DNA of 64,000 bases from Ascaris suum (GCA_013433145.1 CM024179.1:744001-808000); one strand, 5' to 3'; counted from the first letter of the stretch, positions 32,753-45,981 are shown. The notes: a model not told the origin generated them from the letters alone. Numbers and translations: made by a program.

Positions 32753-33662
32753 AAAGATAGAAAATCTTCAACTTTATATATAATTTAAAAACTTATTCGC
32801 GTTAATAAAATACTCGTCGATGATCGATATTGTTGCTTTCGCAATATTTTTTCTCCTAATAAATAATAGTGAAAGAAATCAGTTTTGAACGCTCGAATAT
32901 TGTGTATTATAGAATTTAGGAAAGTCACTCAATTGAATAGATTTTATTTGCAATCTTATAAATCTAGAAATAATGCTATCAAAGATCAACAATGATATTT
33001 GGTTTTCGTATCGTAGTCGATTATCTAGTTGTTTATACTATGCGTCCAATCAAAGAATTTGAGCGGCTGTCAATTGCACAAAATAGGTCTGCAAATTTCA
33101 TAGCATCTTTAGGTGTCAATAATTCTCAACGATCATAACGAATCCTAATGAAATAGAAGATTGTAGATTATATCTGCTAAATTTTATTGCCACCATTTTT
33201 ATGATTGGCAAATTGAACTAATAGAATCGACATATGTCCGTCCACGTGTAATCTCTTTGAAGTACATTCCTATAAGAAAAAAAAAAAGACTGTAAAAGCG
33301 CTCGAAAACTATACATAAATTGTTGAAAGCACTGTAATATGCAGTGATAATAGCACTTTATTTTGATAATAAAATGCGAAAAGCAATTCAATTGGCAATT
33401 AATTTCACATTTAGTATGCTCAGAAAAGGCACTATATTAGCTCTTTTGCACTAATCAATACTGCAATACTGCCACTTTTGCGGATTTGAAAGTTTATCAG
33501 CGAGTTGTGCTTGGGTATTGCTTGCGGGAATTTCCTCTTATACCCAGAAATCCAAGATATACTAGTAAATAATTTTTCTCTTCTATGATATTTTTTAAAG
33601 GAAATCAAATTTTATTTGAGAAAATGAAAGTATCAAGAGCAGTTACCTTATGTAACGATTAT

Positions 33663-33816
33663 GATCGTATAGGAGCTCGATTATGATCATAGAGGAGCTC
33701 AATTATGATCGTAGAGGAGCTCGATTATGATCATAGAGGAGCTCGATTATGATCGTATAGGAGCTCGATTATGATCATAGAGGAGCTCGATTATGATCGT
33801 AGAGGAGCTCGATAAT
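33663..33816. repeat. 22-bp tandem array, 7 copies with 44-bp higher order
   Basis: Seven 22-bp units start at 33663, 33685, 33707, 33729, 33751, 33773 and 33795. Each has GATC at the start, the palindrome GAGCTC inside and ends in ATTAT or ATAAT. Odd copies read GATCGT and even copies GATCAT, so the array has amplified as 44-bp dimers. A half unit (CGATTAT) precedes it and a decayed unit follows. 22 is not a multiple of 3 and the array is not open in a useful frame, so it is noncoding. Confidence 0.95.
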
Positions 33817-35094
33817 GACCAGCAGCTTGATTGTGATAGTTTAGAACATTGTGCACTACGAAATGATCTTATAAGTGTCGCTTTGATTCTATGAGTAGGG
33901 TACATAAGGACTGCTATTGACCATTCTGCTCATTCACTCGTTGATTTGTTTACTGTCGTCAACGGTTTGTTCGTACATTATCGTTTTTTTTTTAAATTTT
34001 TGTTAGGGCAGCATGAAGCAATGAGTCCAGAAAAGTTATTGAAACGGCGGCGATCGTCGTTTTGAGTTTGCTATTGAAGGTGACGCGGAACTCCTTTAAA
34101 ATTGCAGGTGTTTGAGGCTAAAAATTTCCTTCGTTGCTTATGTAAGTTTTTATTATGCCAGCACCATCTCGTTCCATCTCCCCACCTTCCCTCCTCTCTC
34201 CCCCCTCCCTTGCCCACTACTGGAATGAAGTTATTGCTCTTTATTGACGCACACATTATTAAACCTCAAATTAAGGCCAATGCTTGAACTCTACTAGACA
34301 TTCTTAGCGGTACTACAACCGAACTTACCACTAGCTATTTCACCTTCTATAAAATTTAGAAAGCAATTATATGTAATGAATACCGTAGTATTTGTTGGTC
34401 ATCGAATGTCCCGAAAATCGATGTAACGATACGAGGTGACAATCGGGTCGGCGTCCCGTTTAAGTGCGAAAACGCAAGTGAATATTGAGGCAGGTGATAG
34501 GTAATCCATCAACGATTTGTCATTATCACACTCGAATAGGTAGACAACGTATGCACGGTTTTAGTTTGTGTACGAATTGCTCGAGGGCATATAGTAATTT
34601 GCTATAAAGCGATAATTAAATCGTATATCTCTTTGATGTAACCGTAGCTCGTTTTATAGTATCCTCATTCGTTTAGTTATTGATGCATAAAATGGGGATA
34701 AGAGGGTTATGATATTGTATCGATCGGTATTTTTTTATCAAGGTAAAATATTTCGTATTTCCTCATAAGTTTTTCTTTAATAGAGCTCTAGAGGTGAGGT
34801 GTGAGGGACGATAAAAATGAGAAAGTATGAGTCTAAAGCCGAACTCATTTTACGTAAATTATTTAGATAATGCAATTGAAGTGGGCGACTTAGGAGGGGT
34901 TGGGGGAGCAGGGAGTAAAAAGAGAGGAGAGGATGGACAGACGATTTATACATAACGGCCCATGTTTTCCCATAAATTTTAAAACAAAGAATCGTTGAAG
35001 AGGGGTCTTATTTATATATTTTTACATTCAGATGTACATTGCAAATTGGTTTATGAAGCTCTAATTTGAATAGAAATTAAAAATTCCTCCAAAA

Positions 35095-35110
35095 ATTTGC
35101 ATATGCAAAT
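35095..35110. promoter_or_regulatory. Palindromic double octamer ATTTGCATATGCAAAT
   Basis: Perfect 16-bp palindrome made of two back-to-back octamers. The octamer ATGCAAAT is the classic binding site of POU-domain factors, and such a pair could bind a dimer. Function is inferred from motif identity only. Confidence 0.45.
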
Positions 35111-35620
35111 AACACGATCAACATGACTTAATTGTTTTTATAACAAACATACTTTCACGAATATATTATGTAAATTTAGAGAAGGCAAGAAGAAAACTTC
35201 TAGTGAAATGGTGATAAGAGGGATAAACTATAGGTAGACACAATTCCCCTCAAGTCGGCTATTTTTGTTGATCGAAGCACATTTGAAGCGGGCCATTTAT
35301 GTGTGTGGGAATGTTCACATGCGACTCACAGTGTGACAATAAGAAGCGCTACCTTCGATAAACATAGACATAGGTGAATATAGTCGATTGGCTTCATCGA
35401 GTTGTTTAATTCCTGACTGATAGAAATATGTCCATTCACTTCGGTGATAAAGTACTGCGACGAAGGTTATAAGGAAATTCCGAAGTTTCAATGATTTATT
35501 TAGTTATTTCTTCCATATCAAATATTACAAAAAACAATCCTCCCTAAATATCGAAAATGCCCTGAAAAAAGTCCATCTTAATTTGTTACTGTGAACTAAA
35601 TCCTTCAACAAGCTTTTCTT

Positions 35621-35641
35621 GGAGGGGGGGGGGGGGAGGGG
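35621..35641 (+). repeat. Poly-G tract
   Basis: GGA followed by a 13-base G run, A, then GGGG, in the desert, on the same strand as most other G runs. Confidence 0.85.
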
Positions 35642-36942
35642 AAAGGAATGAGGAGGATCGAGGTCTGAAACTTTTTCGCGCAGGATTCACCGATATTCCT
35701 ATGCTGGAGTTTTTTTTTTTTGCAAACTTGCCTTATCAAAATCCTTTCAGGATTTTAGTTTCCTCCTTTTTGTAGATCGCTGCCATTTATTCAAGCGCTA
35801 TATTTCGCCTAATACGAAAGCACCTCATAATTATAGAAAATTAGGCAATATTTTCATAAATTTCTTACTGAAGATGAAGATTTTTTTACTCTGTAGATCA
35901 ACGTTTACTTACTTTGATATAAACTGAAAGTACAACCTTAAGTTAATATAAATGAAAAAAAAATGAACAATGAAAAGCGCCCTCTTTCATCATCTACTTT
36001 TCTCACTTCTCCACTTTTCCCTCATCTATTTTGATTTATTTGTAGCAGAAATTAATTTTAAATAGGGCCTATGCTTGAACAAGTAAAGCTGTATTTTTTT
36101 TTTTAGCGAGAACAAATAACCTATTGTACTTTTTTTTTTTAAAGCGAAGACAAACATGACACTGAACTCTAATCTGCAGCACTATCGCTATTGTTCATTT
36201 TTCTTCCTTTACCCCTCTCCCTCGCATCTCCACCATCACCTTTTTTTTTCAGATCTGTTCCACTAATGAAAGCGGAGACCTGTTTTTAATTACCATATGA
36301 GATAATATTTTCAAAAAATGGTGAAATAATATAATTATGGAATAAAATCAAATAAAAAGCCATTAAAAAAAACGCAGCATTTTGAGAGTTTACTTGTTGA
36401 ATACGACGATTTGATTGTTTTGTAGTTTTTTTTTCTCATTAGTAAAACTTTATCGATGAGTTAATTTCAACGTTTTCATTTACTTTTCGTGAGGCTATAT
36501 TTATAACGAAGATCAAATAATGCGTTGTTGCTGTGTGTGTGTTTTTTTTTTCGTTTCATATATTTACCTATCTGTCAATTGTTGTACGTCATTTTACTAT
36601 CAGATATCTCAGCAATCTAATCCTTTTATTTAATTTTTATTTTACTCGTCACAATTTACTTATGCTGTCGGCGTTCTTTGAGGATTTTTTGTTTATTTCG
36701 TTAAAAGTTTTTTTTTTTTGCGCGTTTCGTTAAAACTCTTTACGCTAAATCCTTTTGAATTTTTAAATGTCTTCACGAGTTGCAATTTCCTAAAAATTTA
36801 TCGATTCTTGGATCGCTGCTATGAAACTGTTATTTTAATATTTATTAACCTTAGATTTTAGTTCGTTTTTCATATTTTATAAATTATTATGTTAAACAAT
36901 TATTGATGATCGGTTTAATGTTTAACGGCTTTAGCAAGCTTA

Positions 36943-37043
36943 CTTTATTTATTAATTTTATTTTAATTTGTTTTATTTTAATTTCGATTTATTTTATTTT
37001 GTTTTATTTTATTTTATTCATTTATTTGTTTATTTATTTATTC
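36943..37043. repeat. TTTTA-rich low-complexity tract
   Basis: About 100 bases of ATTTT/TTTAT units with scattered G. Noncoding. Confidence 0.8.
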
Positions 37044-38407
37044 CAATATCCCAGGCTGGGAAAATATACAAAAATTATTGCTTAAAAAGAATTCCTATCA
37101 CTGCTAGATCGAAACGAATTTTACTGTATTATTTAAAAATATGACCTCTACACTCTTGCTAGAAACCAACGAATAACATAATTTCTACAGTAAACTCTAA
37201 TCAAATGGAATGCATCACCGTATTCAAATAGCGTTGATATCAAGAACAAAAGAAAAAAGAAAAATGCAAATTTATTCACTAAATATTACTTTATCATTTA
37301 AAAAAGTGCGAAAAAAAAAGAATTTCCATACTGATACCATTTTCAATTAACTTATATTGTTTCCAACTTTCACAATTTTCTAAAAATAATTACGTTCATA
37401 TAAGATCATTCAGCGATTATTTATGCAAATCCACATAGGGCAAATGATATGAAACGATCAGCTGCTTTAGATTCCACTAAAAAGGCAGACGGTTATGTTA
37501 AATGTAAAATGGGAATTATTCAACGAATGGCAAAATTTCTCGTAGGAAATTTTTTTCATTTATAGAATCAAATCCTCATTAGTATTGACTTCTAAGCAGT
37601 AATCCTATCAATATTTTTTTTTAACTCTTTGGAAATGTTTATTGTTTTGCATAAATTTGCATAATAATTTGAAATTTTATAGCAAAAATTTCAATTTATG
37701 CTAAACACAATATTTGAGTAGAGATATTTAATTTAAGTCTCTTTTTGTTGCTATCGAATATACACTAGGAAAACGGAAGCGAACAGGTGATAGTCGAATG
37801 CGAGCAATAAGTGTAGAAATGACGAGGTGGAAGTTCACTCAAGGCCTCTCGGGTCGCGATAAGGACATCTTCCCTTAATCTAGATATACGACACTATGCA
37901 CTATCGACCATCTATCCATCATTTATTGCTTCCTCTATTTGCTCGTTGAATGACTCTATTTGTTTGCACCTAATTATTTCATTTCTTTATTAATCACCTT
38001 TGTTCAATTATTTATTCACTCTTTTCTCGATATTTTCTTTACTCACTCTCTTCCACTCATCTATCATTGTGCCAACAGGAAAATATCCTTGTTTAAACGA
38101 TATAAATTTGAAGGATATCAGCGATATATCGATCAAAAAATAGCGTAACATCAGAGTAGATCAGCAGTCATTGAAAAATATATGCGGTTTTGCTCAAAGG
38201 ATATTAGAACAGAAAGAACTTTTAAGTAAAGATGAGACGTGACAAAACCTCGAGTACCTTGAATGCTGCAGTTTTATGAAGTCGGTGCTAACAACAGGAG
38301 CGTTGGCACCTTCTTTACCTTTCTTGCTGTCCACCTTTGCAAGAATTTCTGAGAAGTTTTAATTCGCGCTGGTTGCACACGGACGGGATTCTTAAAAACT
38401 ACGAAAT

Positions 38408-38463
38408 CATCACGGTTCTACTATTCGAGAGCCGTGGCCAGATCTAGTGCGATCCTGGCACTT
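38408..38463. other. Two adjacent hairpins (candidate structured element)
   Basis: CACGGTTCT (38411-38419) pairs with AGAGCCGTG (38428-38436) across an 8-base loop, with one G-T pair. Immediately after, GCCAGATC (37-44 of the same hundred, 38437-38444) pairs with GATCCTGGC (38451-38459) with one bulged C and a 6-base loop. The patch is clearly richer in GC than its surroundings. Confidence 0.5.
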
Positions 38464-38763
38464 ACCTGTAAACCTCGGGATTTGAACAATGCAAAAAATA
38501 GGAGTCTAAAAGCTGCCGGAATGACAGTATTTTGGAATCTAAACAACGGTGCAGTTCTACTACATACTGTCTAGTTGATAAATACTGCTGATGAAGCGCT
38601 ATACGTTGTACACTCTTCATACAGATGAATAGTTATGCATTAATTGATTTTTTTCGCAGAAAGAAGAAAAGTCGAGAGAGTGATTCATAGACGTGATAAC
38701 CTATCACATATTTAACGCGGAACCTGTGCAAACTTATATAAATGCAATTAGTTCATATAATGG

Positions 38764-38764
<1 letters not shown>

Positions 38765-38847
<83 letters not shown>
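38765..38847. repeat. TA dinucleotide microsatellite
   Basis: About 83 bases of pure TA repeat. Confidence 0.97.
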
Positions 38848-38850
<3 letters not shown>

Positions 38851-40651
38851 CTGCATTAATATCTCTTCGCAAGTCTTGAAGCTAGAGGTATGAAATTTAA
38901 TGATTCTAATCTATAGCCTAGGGCAAATTCCTCGAATATTTTGCATCTCAGTTGATCAATTTCTAAACGAGTTAAAGGCATTTAAATTTGTCGAAAAAAC
39001 GGCGTATATTTTATGATCTGTTAGGATGAATCGTGTGTTACAGCACAAAAACGATTCTTTAAAAGAGAAATTCACAACAGCAATCGATTCGTTGAAGATT
39101 TTAATGCGTTATTACGTGCTTTATCGTTTTTTTTTTTGCTGATAAGCGAAGTCTGCAAAAAAAAAAAACGCGTATCGTCGTACTTTTCCACTTATATGCG
39201 TCGATTAGGCTATTCTAGCAATAAATTAAATAAATAAAGCTAACTTTAATGTATAAAGTGTTTTCATTATTTTTCATTTCTTTTCGCAAGGTCATTTAAG
39301 AGAGTTTGCTAGCATTATGACGTCTTAAGCGTATGTTGGATTTGCACTGAAATTCGATGCGATAGCGTGGTGAAACGTTTAGAGAAACTTCTTTGAACGC
39401 TTTCATTTCTTTTTTTTTTCCGACATGAAAATTTCCATATGAGAACGTTTTTTAAAAAATTTTCTTAGGGAGTTTTCATGCCGAAAAATTTTCTACTCTT
39501 ATTTCTTCTTTATATGAGATCATTGGAAAAATCCTTTCCGCTTCAAATTATCCGCGCTAAATTTTAAATTTTATGACAATCGTTTCCCGGTCAAAAATTA
39601 ACGTTTCCAGATGAGATCAGAAAGTGCAGCAATTGAATAATTGCAGATCTCGCCCTATAGTGTTTCTACAAATTTCTAGACAAAAAATCAAAAAAAAAAA
39701 AAAAACTATGTGAACTGCTTTGTTGAGGTGACAATTTTCTAACGCTATATTTTTCAATTTCTTTTAGCAGCATTATTTTTAATCCGATAGATTAGGCTTC
39801 GATTGCTTAACTGTTAATAGTTGGCTTCGTCTGACTATTATTATCGTAACTACGAAAACTTTGGAAGATTGCCGATTTGGGGAGGATTTTTTTTTCAAGT
39901 CGAACACGATATGGAGAAGAAGTTCGTGCCTAGTGAGTAATTATGTTGGTCAGCGTTTTTCGGCTTTGATTTATTAGAAAATGGCATTGATGCTACACTC
40001 TATGCGAATAGTTGCTCTCTGGAGAATTGCAATAATCTATACTTTCCATCGTTTAATGTTGTATTTCTTTTGCAAAACATATGCCTTATAGCAACCGATA
40101 TATTCCACAATTTTATCGTATATTTATGCCGTATATTTATCGTAAAACTTACTAAGCTAAATTATTTTCTTAATAAGCTCAATATGCTTAATAAGTAAAT
40201 TTCGCTTAATAACCTTATGCTTAATAAGCTCAATTATTTTCTTTTCATAATTAAATAAAAGTATAAACCGAATTTGTATCGGTCAAATGAATAGAGAACA
40301 TCGCTTCACGTTTGTTAAGGCATTTGTTTTTCAGTGAGCCTTAATTTATCCGTTGGAAATTATGTCAATGAAAGACATACTTTTGAAAAAAATGCTTTTT
40401 TTTAAAGAGCCCTTGATAAGGGATTGCTTAAAAAGTTACATTACGCGTTCCTTTTCCAAGTCTCGGCAATATTTATTCTCTCTCTAGCTATTGTTATTCC
40501 CCTCATCGTTGGCTTAAAATAAAAGTCAGATTTGCACGACCAAACTATGGTTTAACTCTAATAACGATGCATTTCTTATAATCGACTTTCAGTTGCATTT
40601 ACAAATTCGTTGCAATGATAATATAAAATCACAAATTTTTGATACGAAAAT

Positions 40652-40720
40652 GCCGTGATACTTGAACTCATATGTCTAAGTTTACCGTGCTGCTGTTCTA
40701 TCAACTGAGCCACTGTTGCA
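40652..40720 (-). repeat. tRNA-like A-box/B-box module (SINE-like relic)
   Basis: On the minus strand, TGGCTCAGTTGATAGAAC (40695-40712) is a near-consensus A box. GAGTTCAAG (40661-40669) is a B-box-like motif at tRNA distance. The T stem does not pair, so a decayed tRNA or tRNA-derived SINE is more likely than a tRNA gene. Confidence 0.55.
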
Positions 40721-41605
40721 TCCTGAAGGCTTTCGATCTCGCTTGTAAACAATTTTTTTCAATTCCTACTTAATCTTCACTTCTATCATCGTTTTCTATG
40801 TTCATTTACGCTTTCATTTATTCATAGATTTCTCATTTTTCATTAAGCCTACTGAATATAAGTTTTATTTGAAATATCTCTCTATTCATTTTATGAACCT
40901 TGCGCAGATATTGTCGACTCTCTAGGCACTTCATTTTTAATGACCGTTTTACGAGTTGTACACCTTTTCCGCCAATTACGCTAATAAAAATGTCCATTTA
41001 TTACGACTTCGATTTTATCATCTAACCTTTTTGCATAGTTCTCGTCAAGAATTCATTAACCTCAACTTGAAAATTCCCCCAAAAAATTTGAATTTTATGA
41101 AAGTTTGCTTATGATTATTGACTCGAGCGTTTTTCATACTAAAATATTCTCCCATCAACTAAATGCACTTTCATTTGAAGTGGATAATTTTCGCGTAAAT
41201 CGTTATCGAACGGTTTCGCTTTCAGAATGAGTCGTAATATTCCAATGAATTCCTCCGAAAAAAAATATTTATTCAAATCTTCCTCCCCTTTCGCATATCT
41301 TTCACCCATTTCCTCTTTGAGAAGAAAAAAATATTTCATTTTATCGCTGAGTCGTTTATTATCGGTCATTATGATCATCGGAATAGGTGATTTTTTAATT
41401 AAAATCTCTCTTTTTATGATATGAATTTCAATTCATATTATTATATGCAATTGAATAATGAGTGCATATTTTGAACGATAAAAAAAAAATTAAGCAAAGC
41501 TTTCATGGATAATACGGGAATTAGCGTTTACCAATGACGATCATAATTTTACAAATGCTTCTTTCAAATTTTTTTTTTTTTAAATTTTAACGCAATAAGA
41601 AAATC

Positions 41606-41632
41606 TTTTTTTTTTTTTTTTTTTTTTTTTTT
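41606..41632. repeat. 27-base poly-T
   Basis: Longest T homopolymer of the window, followed by AGCGTGAA. Similar T-run plus AGCGAGAA or AGCATGAA junctions occur at about 36,105 and 41,883, so it may be the poly(A) end of a minus-strand retroposed element. Confidence 0.8.
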
Positions 41633-42767
41633 AGCGTGAATGTTTCTTCTTTTCTCTAAATTTCAACTTCAAACTTTTTTCATTATGCTTGAAAAAAATT
41701 TTTCTATTAGGCGTAAATATAATTTTATGCTTTTAGAAATTGATATATTAGAAATAAAACATATGATAGATGCATAAAATTTTCTTGCCAATATTTTCTT
41801 TTTTTTTTCTTTTATTTTTATTTTTTGATTGCTCTGTTAGATGATCAATCGGATCAGATCTGACGTGTCTGTCGCCTTTTTTTAGCATGAACAACGATTA
41901 CATCGTTATGTGCTTTTTTTTTTAAAGATTGACTGATTAGAAATAATTCAAAAATTCCCTATTGGCGATTGACGAACAAAAGAGTAATTTGATCGATTAA
42001 CACTAAAGCGAACATTTTAAGACTATATCCGATGAAGTTTTGAAAAATTTAAAGCAAAAAAGTGATAAAAATTGAAAAAAAATACTTCTTAACTTATCAT
42101 TATATCACTCAATATCAACAATATCTAAATCAAATAATTAGTATCTCAATTTTGTATAGAAATATAACAATATCAAATTTATTATTTGAAGCCATCTGGC
42201 AAATCCACTTAAATAAAGCATAAATTATTCGTTTCCCAACTTTTACTATGCTATATAAATAAAATCTTCTAGAAATGTTTCACCATTACATAAAAGATTT
42301 TTAGTGATACGAACAGATGCGCACGAGGAATATTCTTGAGGTTATAATATTGTTGTAATAAGCGCATATTGTGTTTTTCTCGCCTAATCAATCAAGAATT
42401 GCCACTATTCGATCATATTGTAACACAAATGTGACATTTCAATAGCCTTATTTCTAATGTGCTTCTCTGTTATATTTTACTGCAAGTTTGATTTATCCAT
42501 AGCAAAGAGTCTGTTTCTCGTTGCGTTGCAATGTTATTACACGTACGCTATGCTCCTCCCCTTATGCTTACACTGTTGCTGCTGTTGTTTAATACGTATT
42601 CTTTAGTATTAACTCATCTTATAGGAGTGACCTATTCTTAACGTCTCCGTATTGTGTTCAGGTGACTTTAATTTAAAAAAAGGGCATTTTAATGTGAAAT
42701 GCAATATTTAATGATTATTGGATTAGGTTTTGAATTTGAATTGAATTCTGCTCTGATAATATTGCAG

Positions 42768-42822
42768 TCAGGATCAAAATCGCGACTTTAACCTGTGACC
42801 ACTGGAACATAATTAAACTAAG
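42768..42822 (-). repeat. tRNA-like module, weak
   Basis: The minus strand carries TAGTTTAATTATGTTCC (A-box-like, 42804-42820) and TCGCGATTTTGATCC (B-box-like, 42771-42785). The core resembles the module at 20.1 kb, including the TCGCGA just before or within the B box. It is weaker than the other modules. Confidence 0.35.
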
Positions 42823-42877
42823 CTCGAGTTTCAGTGGGAAAAAACGGCTTCAACTCCCAGCGACGACCTGTGCACCG

Positions 42878-42935
42878 ACTTGGCGCAGGAGTCTAATTAG
42901 CGCATCCCATTACAACCATGGGTTTAAGCCATCCC
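42878..42935 (+). repeat. tRNA-like A-box/B-box module (SINE-like relic)
   Basis: TGGCGCAGGAGTCTAATTAG (42881-42900) followed by CGC is a good A box with a small insertion. GGGTTTAAGCC (42920-42930) differs from the B-box consensus by one C-to-T change. It lies 60 bases from an oppositely oriented, weaker module, so the two may be a head-to-head pair. Local GC is raised. Confidence 0.5.
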
Positions 42936-43200
42936 CCTTCCGCTCTAGGCCAGGACTAATCTAGGTCTTCTACTCTTGGCTACATTTTATTACTAGCGGT
43001 GACGTCGGCAAGAATATGAAGACATTATCTCGCATATATTATTGTTTTTTGTTATTTTATGAGGTTGGTTGATCAGATTGAAGGTATATAAAAGTGCGCA
43101 TTGCATCTCTTATACGCTTCTATTTTTATTTCTTCACTGGACTGCTGCTTATTGAAATCTAGCGGCAATCGAAACCGGATTCAAGGAAAACACAGGGATT

Positions 43201-43212
43201 GGGGGGGGGGGG
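43201..43212 (+). repeat. 12-base poly-G run
   Basis: Pure G run in noncoding DNA, + strand. Confidence 0.9.
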
Positions 43213-45558
43213 TGCCTGTTTAAATTTCGAAAGCAAAACCGGATTAAAGGAAAAAAACTTGGACGATGTTTTTGTGAAGATGCCCTAATTTCACACCAGT
43301 CAATACTACCAGCTTCTGTGGAAAAAGGCATCTTAAGATGGAACACCATACAAAATTATTTCAATCATTCTCATTTCCTCAATGTATATACTTCAAAATT
43401 TTTTGCATTTTTCTGCAGTGATCTTTTTGAGTGGGAAATGAGGTACCAATCTTTACGATCTGAATGCAAAATTATTGCTCGATTTATGCTATTTTATTCT
43501 ATTACTTTATTTTTATACTAGTAAGGAAATTATTAGTATTATTTGTTTTTTATACAAATTCTATATGACGCTTTTCAAATTTAACGACAACACACCTGAG
43601 AGTTTTTTTCTTTACTCGCTTTTTTTTCTAAATTGTAATTAAAAGGAATTCGATAGAAATTCTACGAAACAAGTTACTTCCCTTCGCCCAGAAATTTATT
43701 CATTTCGTTGCACATAAAATCAACCTCTTTGGCACTTGATGAAGCACTACAGGTAGTCTTTGTTGGTTCTTAGGTAAGTACATTCAATGTGCGCTATTTA
43801 ATATACATCAGTGAATAGATGTAGAACTTTTTGTATAGAGTGCTCGCTTAAGAGGTTTCCTTTCAATGTGTTTCGCCATCCACAAATTTAGTTGACCACT
43901 TATTACTGCAGTTAAGTCCTCTAGGATGTAGCGTTACCTTGATGACGAATAATAGTTTTTATTAAGAGAGATTTACCTAAAGTGGGTGGCAATAAGAGGT
44001 AGTCTTGTACTATGCATTTATGGTATGAAAGTTATTTTATACTATTTTATGACTCATGTCATTCAGATATGATGAAATAAAATTTAACCTTTACATAGAA
44101 ATAGTTGTGAAAAATTAATTCGATTTTGGAAGGTGATTGAGCTATTCATCTTGATCCTCTTTTTTTTCACCTTCTCATTCCTTCAACCTGTACATTTTAT
44201 GATATCGGCCGTCTCCATCTTAGTCAGTGTTTGGCATGAGGAAGTCAATGAGAGCATTGCGTTTTCGTCTTAGCGATATTTTCTGATATCTTATAGCTTT
44301 TTTCTTGTTACCTATCGACGAACCTAATGCTAGTGAACGTTGTATTTCGCTATGAAATGTGTCACATTGAAAGAAAAAACATAGGAAAGTATTGATATAA
44401 TAAAGCGGAATTCTCTATTTTTGCGAACTAGGAGTTTCAATTTTTTTTTTTTTTTTAATGGAATTGAGATGGTGCTTAAATATTCAAATCGTCTCTTAGA
44501 TTATCAATTGTTGTGTTCGTAATTGAATTTCCCTGTTCAAATGATACACATTTTTATGGGCATTTCAATTTTTAAGTGCTAGAAAAATAGACTATCAACT
44601 AATTTTTCTTCAAACTTTCCTGAAAATACTTCGTATTCATTGCATCATTTTTATTGCTTCCATCTTGCAAATGCTTCACAATCAATTGTTTGCATGTTGA
44701 ATATGAGTTCCAAGTTCCATATGGATAATAATTTGAACTTAATCCAGGAGTCTTTATATTATTTAGTAGGATAAATAAGCCGCTTAAGCGTAAGTGTATT
44801 TATGAGTTATGTGCACTCACTTTTAGGTAGATTTATAGTTTGGTTTTGCGGGAAATATGGTGTTCTTTTAGAAAACGTCCCTGTATTCAATTAATCAACA
44901 AATGCTTCTGAAAGCGGCATTGTCGTAAGATTGTGTACAACCAGCTGGCTATAATTTATGAGTACAAGTGAGTGAAGTCGAGCGGATTTAATTCGTAAAG
45001 CAAGCGATTTGCTTCCACGTTAGTCACCTGTTTGATTTGGATGATTTCTTAGCTAACAGTATACTTCGTTTTATATTCCTTTCAGATAACTGTTGCTGTA
45101 AAATTTATTCCATTTCAGATTTTATTTATGGGAATTATCAAACAATTTAAGGAACGAGAATTGATAATATTTCTCTAAGATAAAATTCTAAATAAGAGTT
45201 CACAATATTTATGCAAAATATATATCAAAAATAAAAGAAATATTTTAATTTCTAAAATTATAGCTTATCAATTCATATAAATTCTTTTATGGTAATGTGT
45301 AAAATTGTTTCCAATTCTGTTTTTTTTTTCTACGATTAAAAGACTTTCATTAAATTTTTGCATATTTAATGTATCATTATGCATATTTATGCACAGTAAT
45401 ACACTGAATATTTGTTTTGCTTCATATTTTATTGATACATCAAAAGGTTTACTGAGGAAAATCTTTCTTACATTTCTCGTTGTCTTTTTTTAAATGATCC
45501 TTTTATGGGAGGATTATTTTTCATTGAAATTATTTTTCGAATTGAGATGTTAGTGATA

Positions 45559-45666
<108 letters not shown>

Positions 45667-45981
45667 CGCATCGTGTTTATATGTGCTCAGCTGTTCGTCT
45701 GAGTATCTTATAGCACAAATGTCATCAATCATTAATTAATTCATGCAAATAAATGTGTGAAAACGAATATATGCATAATATTTATTATTGTAATTGTCAT
45801 TTGGTCAATGGTCGTTTATGTTAGTAATAAAATTTATACGGTTTATTATTTTTGCTTTAATATTGAGGGTATAAATTTTATTTAATGTGTTTAAAATTTT
45901 TGTATTGGTTATTCGAAGCATCGGAAATAGTAATAAGCTAGGCGTTAGTTCTTTTTTTTTGCAGGTTAAAAAAACTTTTAA

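Larger units (their letters stand above)
33817..38764. other. Gene desert segment 2
   Basis: No supported gene. It contains a poly-G run (35621-35641), the octamer palindrome (35095-35110), further octamers (37264, 37423, 37655), a TTTTA low-complexity tract (36943-37043) and many T homopolymers. At 38,408-38,463 two hairpins stand next to each other. At 38,466-38,620 the minus strand has a 51-codon open segment ending at a perfect AG/GTAAGT donor, without a partner exon that fits. Confidence 0.55.

Noticed and set aside
38450..38490. B-box-like GTTCAAATCCCGAGG on the minus strand, possible tRNA
   Set aside because: The T stem does not pair and no A box or acceptor stem lies at tRNA distance.
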